A stretch of DNA of 7,368 nt from Tannerellaceae bacterium (GTDB taxonomy: Bacteria; Bacteroidota; Bacteroidia; Bacteroidales; Tannerellaceae), in NCBI GenBank assembly GCA_031267775.1, contig JAIRYL010000050.1, forward strand, positions 1 to 7,368, in the 5' to 3' direction. Positions within the stretch are counted from its first letter, which is position 1. Each line of letters starts with the position of its first letter. Below, piece by piece: positions 1-5,283 of the stretch. A program made the position numbers and the translations under genes. The notes under the pieces are model-generated. The model ran no database searches, had not been told where the DNA came from, and saw only the letters and a program-made list of their open reading frames with translations.

Positions 1-204
1 GTTTTTAAATGCAAAGCCTCCTTCGGCGTCGCTGTTTGTTCCTGCAATCAGCGAGGAATCCTGTTTTAACAATAATACATTGGCAAAAGCGACGGGCGTA
101 CCGTCTGTCGCATCCAAAACCTGTCCTTTCACGCCCGACTGTGCGTGCATCGTTGTTGTAGCGGTTATCAATCCCGCAATCACTAATAAAAATCTTATAC
201 TCAT
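1..204 (-). CDS. N-terminal fragment of a TonB-dependent receptor-like outer-membrane protein (runs off the left edge)
   Basis: The minus strand is open from ATG at 204 to the window edge, giving 68 codons with no stop. Residues 1-22 form a signal peptide: Met-Ser-Ile-Arg, then a hydrophobic stretch (FLLVIAGLITA), ending near His-Ala-Gln. From about residue 24 the sequence reads GVKGQVLDATDGTPVAFANV, followed by a D-S-S-L-x-x-G-T-x-S-D-x-x-G-x-F pattern. That is the start of the carboxypeptidase-regulatory-like beta-sandwich found at the N-terminus of many Bacteroidota TonB-dependent receptors and outer-membrane beta-barrel proteins. The barrel itself lies outside the window, so SusC-type receptor, other TonB receptor and other CarboxypepD_reg-like protein cannot be told apart. 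The gene is divergent from the decarboxylase operon. No consensus promoter was found on this strand in 205-330. Confidence 0.75.
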   Translation of the reverse strand, partial: MSIRFLLVIAGLITATTTMHAQSGVKGQVLDATDGTPVAFANVLLLKQDSSLIAGTNSDAEGGFAFKN

Positions 205-450
205 TTTGTTTACTTTTAAAAATTAAAAAACAGTTTATTTTTAAAAGACGTCTTCTGTCATGTAAGACAAACGGGCGAGTAAAATACTTTATGGGAACAA
301 CGTTTTTGGACATGGAATTAAGGTAAAAGTGTCAATATCCTTGAATTGAACGGATCACCTGCAAAATCTTGCGTTTCTTCACAGACCGCAGGTCTGCATG
401 TAAATAACCTCCAATGACAGTAGCGATTAGGGGATATCAGTCCTGCAAAT
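205..450. other. Intergenic stretch between the divergent receptor gene and the consensus promoter
   Basis: No supportable gene. Two short symmetric sequences are visible: a perfect 10-bp palindrome AAGACGTCTT at 245-254, about 40 bases upstream of the receptor start, and an inverted repeat CAGACC-GCA-GGTCTG at 382-396. Either could be a protein-binding site, but nothing ties them to a known regulator. The rest is AT-rich and unremarkable. Confidence 0.4.
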
Positions 451-482
451 TTTGATTTTAAACGATTTTTGTACTACATTTG
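451..482 (+). promoter_or_regulatory. Consensus Bacteroidota housekeeping promoter
   Basis: TTTG at 451-454 is followed after exactly 20 bases by TACATTTG at 475-482. This is a perfect match to the Bacteroides sigma-ABfr consensus (-33 TTTG, 19-21 bp, -7 TAnnTTTG). Transcription should start around 488-490, reading right. It is the only full-consensus promoter seen upstream of the decarboxylase operon, so it may drive that operon through a leader of about 600 nt, the weak open frame at 521-892, or a short RNA. Confidence 0.55.
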
Positions 483-520
483 GCCTCAAATTCTAACAAT
501 AGCAAAAGAGTTAGCCCGTT

Positions 521-892
521 TTGAATTGGAATAAAGGTTTAAAATATTTGTTTTGTATATCGTCTATGCTGTTTTTGCCGGGCATAGACGGTAGTCTTGC
601 GTTTACGCTGACTAAATGTAATACTGCCGCCCAGATTAAGCAAGAAGAAAAAAAGGATTACTTTATTACCAAAGATACCCAAAATACAAACTCTGATATC
701 TGGCGCCGTCCCGGTAATGGAAGCAGTACAACCTTTAAGGAGATATTTTTTACCAGTCCAGACCTTATTGGTATATGGAATATCCCGAAGCCGCCGGAAA
801 ATGATTCCAATCTTTGTGCCGATTATTCCATACAAATTACGCTAAGCTCTTTTGTAAGGAAACTTATTTACCCCTTCCATTTTTTCTTCTAA
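521..892 (+). CDS. Doubtful hypothetical protein, possibly secreted
   Basis: A 123-codon open frame that begins with TTG at 521, about 30 bases after the predicted start of transcription from the 451-482 promoter. The first in-frame ATG is at 566. From the TTG, residues 1-28 resemble a signal peptide (Lys-rich start, then LFCISSMLFLPG, then Ser-Leu-Ala). The rest is Lys/Asp/Asn-rich with many Pro and Thr and ends in an odd aromatic run (HFFF). I recognise no family. A competing minus-strand open frame covers nearly the same bases. Against a real gene: no ATG at the 5' end, no family motif, and a 12-bp hairpin that contains the ATG at 566. In favour: the well-placed promoter and the plausible leader. 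It may also be a degraded gene or non-coding leader. Confidence 0.2.
   Translation: MNWNKGLKYLFCISSMLFLPGIDGSLAFTLTKCNTAAQIKQEEKKDYFITKDTQNTNSDIWRRPGNGSSTTFKEIFFTSPDLIGIWNIPKPPENDSNLCADYSIQITLSSFVRKLIYPFHFFF
558..593 (+). promoter_or_regulatory. 12-bp hairpin in the promoter-proximal leader
   Basis: CGTCTATGC at 561-569 and GCATAGACG at 582-590 are perfect inverted copies around a 12-nt loop. In plus-strand RNA the stem extends outward by a U-G, an A-U and a U-A pair (558-560 with 591-593) to 12 bp. On the minus strand the same position would be a C-A mismatch, so the structure favours the rightward transcript. It lies about 70 nt after the predicted transcription start. No T-run follows, so it is not a classical terminator. 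The ATG at 566-568 sits inside the left arm. Confidence 0.45.
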
Positions 893-1045
893 AGGCCAAT
901 TGTCTTCTTGTTTGATATTTATTTTGACTGAACTGCTTTCCCCCGAAACATAGAGGGAACGTGCGTTTGCGTCTTCTTTCTTTATGAGCGACTCTATGCA
1001 GATTTACCGTATACCTGCGGACAGTCGCCGGCATACCGGTTCCTG
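893..1045. other. Intergenic stretch upstream of mmdA, possibly with gene remnants
   Basis: No complete gene. On the minus strand a frame is open from 1003 to 845 and closed by TAG at 842-844. Its translation is Lys/Glu/Ser-rich with an alternating beta-like pattern (for example SLYVSGESSSVKINIKQED) and looks protein-like, but it has no ATG and no family I recognise. It could be a decayed gene end or chance. Confidence 0.2.
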
Positions 1046-1075
1046 TTGGTTTAGTTAACCAATGGGGCTATAAAT
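1046..1075 (+). promoter_or_regulatory. mmdA: Possible mmdA-proximal promoter overlapped by an inverted repeat
   Basis: TTGGTT at 1046-1051 and TATAAA at 1069-1074 are separated by 17 bases and lie 32 bases before the mmdA ATG. TTGGTT is also the left arm of an inverted repeat TTGGTT-TAGTT-AACCAA (1046-1062), which could be an operator covering the upstream element. The downstream element lacks the TTTG end of the Bacteroidota -7 consensus, so this is a weak candidate compared with 451-482. Confidence 0.25.
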
Positions 1076-1106
1076 CAGTATTAATCATACAAAAAAAAAC
1101 AATATC

Positions 1107-2321
1107 ATGAGTAACCAATTGGAAAAGGTTAAAGAATTGATCTCCTTTCGCGAAAAAGCGCGTCTGGGAGGAGGTGAGAAAAGAATGGATGCACAGCATC
1201 AAAAAGGGAAATATACAGCCCGTGAACGCATTGCCATGCTGCTTGACGAAGGTAGCTTTGAAGAACACGACATGTTTGTAGAACATCGTTGTTCGAACTT
1301 TGAAATGGACAAAAAGAAATTTCTGGGGGATGGAGTCGTTATTGGCTATGGAACGATAGATGGCCGGCTGGTATATGTGTATGCGCAGGATTTTACCGTA
1401 TTTGGCGGAGCGTTGTCGGAATCCATGGCGATGAAGATTTGCAAAATCATGGATCAGGCTATGAAAATGGGCGCGCCTGTGATTGGACTCAATGATTCGG
1501 GGGGCGCCCGTATTCAGGAAGGAGTGAATGCATTGGCCGGTTATGCCGCAATATTTCAGCGCAATATTCTTGCATCCGGAGTCATACCGCAGATATCCGC
1601 TATTTTCGGCCCTTGCGCCGGAGGAGCCGTTTATTCGCCGGCGCTAACCGATTTTACCTTGATGAGCAAGGGAACCGGCTATATGTTTTTGACCGGGCCA
1701 AGAGTAGTGAAATCCGTTACCGGAGAAGATGTAGATCAGGAACAATTAGGAGGGGCCATTGTCCACTCTTCAAAATCAGGCGTATCCCATTTTGCCGTGG
1801 AGAGCGAAGAAGACGGACTGCGCCTGGTACGTAACCTGCTGAGCTACCTGCCGCAAAATAATCTGGAAGATGCTCCCTTGTCTGTCTGTACGGATCCGAT
1901 TGATCGCCTGGAAGATTTTCTGAATGAGATAATACCTGATAATCCGAATAAACCCTACGATATGCTTGACGTTATACATGCCATCGTTGACGATGGGCAA
2001 ATTCTGGAATCGCAGCGGCTGTATGCGCCCAATATCATCACCTGCTTTGCACGCTTTAACGGACAAAGCGCGGGTATTATAGCCAATCAGCCCAAAAACC
2101 TGGCGGGCGTACTGGATATCAACGCTTCCCGGAAGGCGGCGCGCTTTGTGCGTTTTTGCGATGCATTCAATATCCCCTTAGTCACATTGGTAGATGTGCC
2201 GGGATTTCTTCCGGGAACGGCTCAGGAGTATGGAGGGATTATTTCGCATGGCGCCAAATTGCTTTTTGCTTATGGCGAAGCCACCGTACCCAAAGTTACA
2301 ATCGTCTTGCGGAAATCCTAA
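1107..2321 (+). CDS. mmdA: Methylmalonyl-CoA decarboxylase alpha subunit (carboxyltransferase), N-terminal 404 residues, stopped by an in-frame TAA
   Basis: The alpha subunit transfers the carboxyl group of (S)-methylmalonyl-CoA to biotin on MmdC, the first step of Na+-coupled decarboxylation to propionyl-CoA in the succinate-propionate route. The protein is a crotonase-fold carboxyltransferase of the PccB/MmdA type. Visible landmarks are D-S-G-G-A-R-I-Q-E-G near residue 130, and G-P-C-A-G-G-A at 168-174, with the first oxyanion-hole Gly-Gly at 172-173. Also visible are the F-L-T-G-P-x-V-V-K segment with Q-L-G-G, and V-D-V-P-G-F-L-P-G-T-x-Q-E in the C-terminal half. ATG 1107 follows an A-rich leader with no Shine-Dalgarno, normal for this phylum. 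Codon 405 is TAA where the family has Tyr (Arg-Lys-Ser-Tyr-Gly-Gly). Similarity continues in the same frame to 2669, so the unbroken gene would encode about 520 residues, the usual family length. As read it is truncated by about 22% and lacks the second oxyanion hole. Confidence 0.93.
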   Translation: MSNQLEKVKELISFREKARLGGGEKRMDAQHQKGKYTARERIAMLLDEGSFEEHDMFVEHRCSNFEMDKKKFLGDGVVIGYGTIDGRLVYVYAQDFTVFGGALSESMAMKICKIMDQAMKMGAPVIGLNDSGGARIQEGVNALAGYAAIFQRNILASGVIPQISAIFGPCAGGAVYSPALTDFTLMSKGTGYMFLTGPRVVKSVTGEDVDQEQLGGAIVHSSKSGVSHFAVESEEDGLRLVRNLLSYLPQNNLEDAPLSVCTDPIDRLEDFLNEIIPDNPNKPYDMLDVIHAIVDDGQILESQRLYAPNIITCFARFNGQSAGIIANQPKNLAGVLDINASRKAARFVRFCDAFNIPLVTLVDVPGFLPGTAQEYGGIISHGAKLLFAYGEATVPKVTIVLRKS

Positions 2322-2342
2322 GGAGGGGCTTATTGCGTGATG
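2319..2342 (+). promoter_or_regulatory. mmdA: Premature TAA forming a perfect Shine-Dalgarno ahead of GTG/ATG
   Basis: The premature stop reads TAAGGAGG (2319-2326), fully complementary to the canonical 3' end of bacterial 16S rRNA. It is followed by in-frame GTG at 2337 and ATG at 2340, 10 and 13 bases after the GGAGG. The GGAGGG part simply encodes the conserved Gly-Gly of the motif, and the single change of Tyr TAT/TAC to TAA completes the sequence. Re-initiation is therefore possible, but this phylum uses Shine-Dalgarno pairing little, so a functional role is uncertain. Confidence 0.45.
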
Positions 2343-2669
2343 AGTTCAAAACATCTGCGGGGGGATATCAATTATTCCTGGCCGACAGGAGAGATTGCCG
2401 TGATGGGGCCAGGCGGAGCCATTGAAGTACTGTACGGTAAAGAGATTGAAAATATAGACGACGCCGGCAAACAAACAGCCTGTATTAAAGAAAAGGAAAA
2501 GGCGTATAAGGATATATTTGCCAACCCTTATAATGCCGCTAAATACGGATATATAGACGACGTTATTGAACCCCGTAATACGCGTTTCCGGGTGATCCGC
2601 GCATTACAGTCGCTGGCGACGAAAAAATTGATAAACCCGGCCAAAAAACACAGTAACATTCCTTTATAA
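2337..2669 (+). CDS. mmdA: Methylmalonyl-CoA decarboxylase alpha subunit, C-terminal 110 residues after the TAA
   Basis: This is the rest of the alpha subunit, in the same frame as the upstream part (2337 minus 1107 is divisible by 3), so no frameshift is involved. It begins V-M-S-S-K-H-L-R-G-D and continues with N-Y-x-W-P-x-x-E-I-A-V-M-G and G-A-I-E-V-L-Y, all standard for the C-terminus of this carboxyltransferase family, and ends at TAA 2667-2669. Translated separately from GTG 2337 or ATG 2340, it would lack the Gly-Gly-Ala-Tyr-Cys segment at 2322-2336, which by analogy to propionyl-CoA carboxylase beta supplies the second oxyanion hole. Two separate halves would then not rebuild a complete active site. 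It is either the decayed end of a pseudogene or the C-terminus of a readthrough product. The next gene follows after 17 bases. Confidence 0.65.
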   Translation: MMSSKHLRGDINYSWPTGEIAVMGPGGAIEVLYGKEIENIDDAGKQTACIKEKEKAYKDIFANPYNAAKYGYIDDVIEPRNTRFRVIRALQSLATKKLINPAKKHSNIPL

Positions 2670-2686
2670 ACAAACCGCAACAAGGT

Positions 2687-3358
2687 ATGAAATATCAATC
2701 AATCATAAAGCTATTTGTTTGGGGCGTCACCTTGTCGGCAACCAATACATTGTCTGCCCAATCCATTCAAGAGGTGCGTATCAATGAGATACAGGTACAC
2801 AATACCAATGGCCTCAGGGACGAGTACGGACAACTGGGCGGCTGGCTCGAACTTTATAATGCCGGCTATGGTAAAGTAAACGTTGGAGGATGCTATCTAA
2901 AGGTAAAGGGGAAAGAATACCGCATTCCAAAAGGAGATCCGAAAACGATTATTCCGATGCAGGGCTACTGCCTGTTTTTTGCGGCAGGTACTCCGAATAA
3001 GGGTACGTTTCATACAAATTTCACGCTGGATGAAACAGATTATATTGAATTTCGGGACGTAGATGGCAAACGGATAGACACGTTCTTTTTTAATCCGGAG
3101 GAAATGAAAGAAAACGTCTCTTACGGCTGGTTTGAAAACGCAAAAGGAACGGAAGTTTTAATAAATCTTCCGGCCACGACGCCCGGAGGCAGTAATAATA
3201 CGGAAGAAAAGATATCGCGCGGCGAAGAATTCAGGCAGGCCGACCCCACCGGCGTCGCGCTTACGATGATAGCCATTATTGCCGTTGCCATTTCTTTGTC
3301 TTTGCTTTATTTTATTTTCAAATACATGGGACAATTTCATGTAGACTCTGTAAAGTAA
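2687..3358 (+). CDS. OadG-like decarboxylase anchor subunit with periplasmic lamin-tail domain, truncated at codon 224 by an in-frame TAA
   Basis: This position in the operon holds the small membrane subunit (delta/OadG role) that links the alpha subunit to the beta channel. Residues 1-25 are a signal peptide ending near Leu-Ser-Ala-Gln. Residues about 28-165 match a lamin-tail-like beta-sandwich: I-N-E-I-Q near 32-36, G-G-W-L-E-L-Y-N near 51-58, N-V-G-G-C-Y-L near 65-71, then I-P-K-G-D, and N-F-T-L-D-E-T-D-Y-I-E near 111-121. A hydrophobic span at about 189-211, opening G-V-A-L-T-M, resembles the OadG membrane segment. The lamin-tail part should be periplasmic and the C-terminus cytoplasmic. 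Bacteroides relatives, as I recall them, are about 300 residues and continue into a tail ending Y-S-P-W-S-S-K-I-Y. Here that tail lies in the same frame after TAA 3356-3358, so this product keeps its anchor but loses its cytoplasmic contact region. Confidence 0.85.
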   Translation: MKYQSIIKLFVWGVTLSATNTLSAQSIQEVRINEIQVHNTNGLRDEYGQLGGWLELYNAGYGKVNVGGCYLKVKGKEYRIPKGDPKTIIPMQGYCLFFAAGTPNKGTFHTNFTLDETDYIEFRDVDGKRIDTFFFNPEEMKENVSYGWFENAKGTEVLINLPATTPGGSNNTEEKISRGEEFRQADPTGVALTMIAIIAVAISLSLLYFIFKYMGQFHVDSVK

Positions 3359-3601
3359 AAAAACGAAAAAGCCCAAGCCTGTCAGGCAGCTTCTTTGGGA
3401 GGGGATGTTAAAATAAACGTCAAAGGAGACGCCACCCTTACAAATGATGAACTGGCGGCCATCGCTATCGCATTGTACAAATACGCGGAAGACCTGCATG
3501 ATATAGAAAACACAGTACTCACCATTAACCGGGCGGCCAAAGTATATTCGCCCTGGAGCTCTAAAATATACGGATTAACGCAGATACCCCATAAAAAATA
3601 A
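3359..3601 (+). pseudogene. Cytoplasmic tail of the OadG-like subunit, separated from its N-terminus by a premature TAA
   Basis: The frame of the upstream gene stays open after TAA 3356-3358 for 80 more codons, ending at TAA 3599-3601. A Lys/Gln/Ala linker leads into E-L-A-A-I-A-I-A-L-Y, then D-L-H-D-I-E-N-T-V-L-T-I, then Y-S-P-W-S-S-K-I-Y-G-L. This matches the conserved cytoplasmic end of Bacteroidales OadG-like proteins, recalled from Bacteroides sequences. Joined to the upstream part it gives about 303 residues plus the stop codon. There is no good independent start: the first in-frame candidate is TTG 3395, followed by GGAGGGG, and no in-frame ATG occurs. Independent translation is therefore unlikely, and the tail is made only by readthrough or not at all. 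mmdC begins 4 bases after its stop. Confidence 0.75.
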
Positions 3602-3605
3602 ACGT

Positions 3606-4031
3606 ATGAAGAAATTTAAGATAAAAATAAACGGTTCGGAATATAAAGTAAGAATTCACAGCGTAGAGAATAACCAGGCGCGTCTTACAGTTAACGACGT
3701 AGACTTCGAGGTGGAGGTAGAAGGCCTTACAACGAATCCTACCCGTATGAGTACAAAGGAAATATCCGCTATACAGCCGGCTACGCCCCTTGTAAAACCA
3801 GTTGCTGCTTCCGGTTCGGCCAAGCCGCTAAAGGCTCCCCTTCCGGGTGTGATAAAGGATATAAAAGTCGGCGAGGGGGATACGGTCAAAGCCGGGCAGG
3901 TAGTTGTTGTTCTGGAAGCGATGAAAATGGAAAACAACATCGAGTCCGACAGAGACGGTACGGTAGAAAAGATCCATACTCGGAAAGAAGAGACGGTTTT
4001 GGAGGGCGACGTTTTATTAACCATTAAATAA
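3606..4031 (+). CDS. mmdC: Biotin carboxyl carrier (gamma) subunit of methylmalonyl-CoA decarboxylase
   Basis: This 141-residue protein carries the biotin that shuttles CO2 from the alpha active site to the beta membrane subunit. Residues 1-40 form a beta-rich N-terminal segment. Residues about 45-75 are a flexible linker rich in Pro, Ala, Thr and Ser that lets the carrier swing. Residues 76-141 are a biotinyl/lipoyl domain with P-L-P-G-V-I, V-G-E-G-D-x-V-K-x-G-Q and the biotinylation motif E-A-M-K-M at 104-108. Lys107 is the expected biotin attachment site, modified by a BirA-type ligase encoded elsewhere. The length and the Leu-Leu-Thr-Ile-Lys ending are normal, so its TAA is a genuine stop. 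It starts 4 bases after the OadG-like gene and ends 6 bases before mmdB, in the same frame. Unlike its two upstream neighbours it is intact. Confidence 0.95.
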   Translation: MKKFKIKINGSEYKVRIHSVENNQARLTVNDVDFEVEVEGLTTNPTRMSTKEISAIQPATPLVKPVAASGSAKPLKAPLPGVIKDIKVGEGDTVKAGQVVVVLEAMKMENNIESDRDGTVEKIHTRKEETVLEGDVLLTIK

Positions 4032-4037
4032 GATGCG

Positions 4038-5198
4038 ATGGAAAATACCGGAGTTTTGGATTTCTTAGGGCAAAACCTGTCCCAATTCCTCATGTTTACC
4101 GGCTTTGCCAACGCCACGCCGGGGCATTATTTCATGATCTGCGTCGGGCTGTTCTTTCTTTACCTGGGCGTTGCCCGAAAGTTAGAACCCATGCTGCTGG
4201 TTCCCATCGGATTTGGTATCCTGATCGGAAATATTCCCTTCCTGCCGGGAACCATTGTGGGCATTTACGAAGAAGGTTCGCTTCTTTATTATCTTCATTT
4301 CGGGCTTCTCAAAGGGATATACCCGCCCCTTATATTTTTAGGTTTAGGCGCTATGATAGACTTTTCCGCGCTTATTTCCAATCCCAAACTGATGTTGGTA
4401 GGTATTGCCGCCCAATTGGGCATCTTTGCCGCCTATATGATTTCCCTTCAGTTTGGATTTACGGGCGCGGAATCCGGCGCTATCGGTATTCTCGGCAGTG
4501 CAGACGGGCCTACCTCTATCTTCCTTGCCTCGCGTCTGGCGCCCGATTTGATGGGAGCTATCGCCATTTCGGCCTATTCGTATATGGCTTTAGTGCCTGT
4601 AATACAGCCGCCTATAATGAAACTGCTGACCAGCGGCAAGGATCGTTTGATTAAGATGCGCCCTCCCCGAGCCGTTTCTCCGAAAGAGAAAATTATTTTT
4701 CCGGTAGTGGGCTTTTTGCTGACTTGCTTTCTGGTTCCTGCCGGTTTACCTTTGCTGGGTATGTTGTTTTTTGGAAACTTCCTGAAAGAATGTGGCGTTA
4801 CCAAACGCCTGGCTATAACGGCAAGCGGCCCCGTGACCGATTTTCTTACCGTATTGATTGGTTTGACAATGGGAGCTTCTACGCAGGCCACTACCTTCCT
4901 CACCGAAAAATCAATCTTTATCTTCGGTATTGGGGCTATCTCTTTTATTGTGGCCACTGCCAGCGGTATCCTGTTTGTAAAATGTATGAACCTTTTTCTG
5001 AAGGATGGAAACAAAATCAATCCGCTTATCGGGAATGCCGGGGTTTCCGCCCTGCCGGATTCGGCGCGCGTTTCGCAGGAAATGGGGTTGCTTTACGACA
5101 AATCCAACCATTTGCTGATGCATGCAATGGGGCCTACTGTAGCCAGCACGATAGGTAGCGCCATTGTAGCAGGTATCTTGCTTGGATTCTTAGGATAG
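4038..5198 (+). CDS. mmdB: Methylmalonyl-CoA decarboxylase beta subunit, Na+-translocating carboxybiotin decarboxylase (OadB family)
   Basis: This integral membrane subunit decarboxylates carboxybiotin and couples that to Na+ export. It has 386 residues, consistent with this branch of the OadB/MmdB/GcdB family, and many hydrophobic spans. Residues shown to matter in Klebsiella OadB are present at matching spacing. Asp156, in G-S-A-D-G-P-T at 153-159, corresponds to D203, and Tyr182, in S-A-Y-S-Y-M-A-L-V-P, corresponds to Y229. Asn328, Gly332, Ser337 and Arg344, around N-P-L-I-G-N-A-G-V-S, correspond to N373, G377, S382 and R389. Family segments I-Q-P-P-I-M-K-L-L-T and G-A-S-T-Q-A are also visible. 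The reading frame is undamaged and ends in TAG. The sequence cannot itself distinguish oxaloacetate from methylmalonyl-CoA as substrate; the MmdA-type alpha subunit in the operon decides for methylmalonyl-CoA. Confidence 0.95.
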   Translation: MENTGVLDFLGQNLSQFLMFTGFANATPGHYFMICVGLFFLYLGVARKLEPMLLVPIGFGILIGNIPFLPGTIVGIYEEGSLLYYLHFGLLKGIYPPLIFLGLGAMIDFSALISNPKLMLVGIAAQLGIFAAYMISLQFGFTGAESGAIGILGSADGPTSIFLASRLAPDLMGAIAISAYSYMALVPVIQPPIMKLLTSGKDRLIKMRPPRAVSPKEKIIFPVVGFLLTCFLVPAGLPLLGMLFFGNFLKECGVTKRLAITASGPVTDFLTVLIGLTMGASTQATTFLTEKSIFIFGIGAISFIVATASGILFVKCMNLFLKDGNKINPLIGNAGVSALPDSARVSQEMGLLYDKSNHLLMHAMGPTVASTIGSAIVAGILLGFLG

Positions 5199-5206
5199 GC
5201 AATGAT

Positions 5207-5251
5207 GAGTCGGCCTGATTTTCTTTTATCAGGCCGAACTCTTTTATTTTT
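5207..5251 (+). terminator. Intrinsic terminator of the decarboxylase operon
   Basis: GAGTCGGCCTGAT (5207-5219) pairs with ATCAGGCCGAACTC (5228-5241) as a 13-bp stem with one bulged A and an 8-nt loop. It is followed at once by TTTTATTTTT (5242-5251). It begins 9 bases after the mmdB stop. Read leftward there is no T-run after the stem, so it serves mainly the plus strand and insulates the operon from the convergent nitroreductase gene. Confidence 0.88.
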
Positions 5252-5283
5252 GGCGGCAATTGTATTTATTGAAATGATCAGCT

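Noticed and set aside
5..313. 102-codon minus-strand open frame at the left edge
   Set aside because: It is Arg-rich and lies in a different frame from the clear signal peptide plus regulatory-domain reading that starts at 204; it is a shadow of that gene.
539..835. 98-codon minus-strand open frame opposite the weak plus frame
   Set aside because: No promoter on its strand, no family motif, and an Arg/Lys-rich end typical of antisense reading; not supportable as a gene, only as part of an ambiguous region.
2319..2337. Programmed ribosomal frameshift at the mmdA interruption
   Set aside because: The sequences before and after the stop are in the same frame, so no frameshift is needed and a shift would leave the coding frame.
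1107..4031. Global reassignment of TAA to a sense codon
   Set aside because: mmdC ends in TAA at the normal family C-terminus, and the nitroreductase gene also ends in TAA at its expected end, so TAA works as a stop here.
3656..5123. Long minus-strand open frames opposite mmdC and mmdB
   Set aside because: The plus-strand frames carry unmistakable family motifs throughout; the minus frames are antisense shadows.
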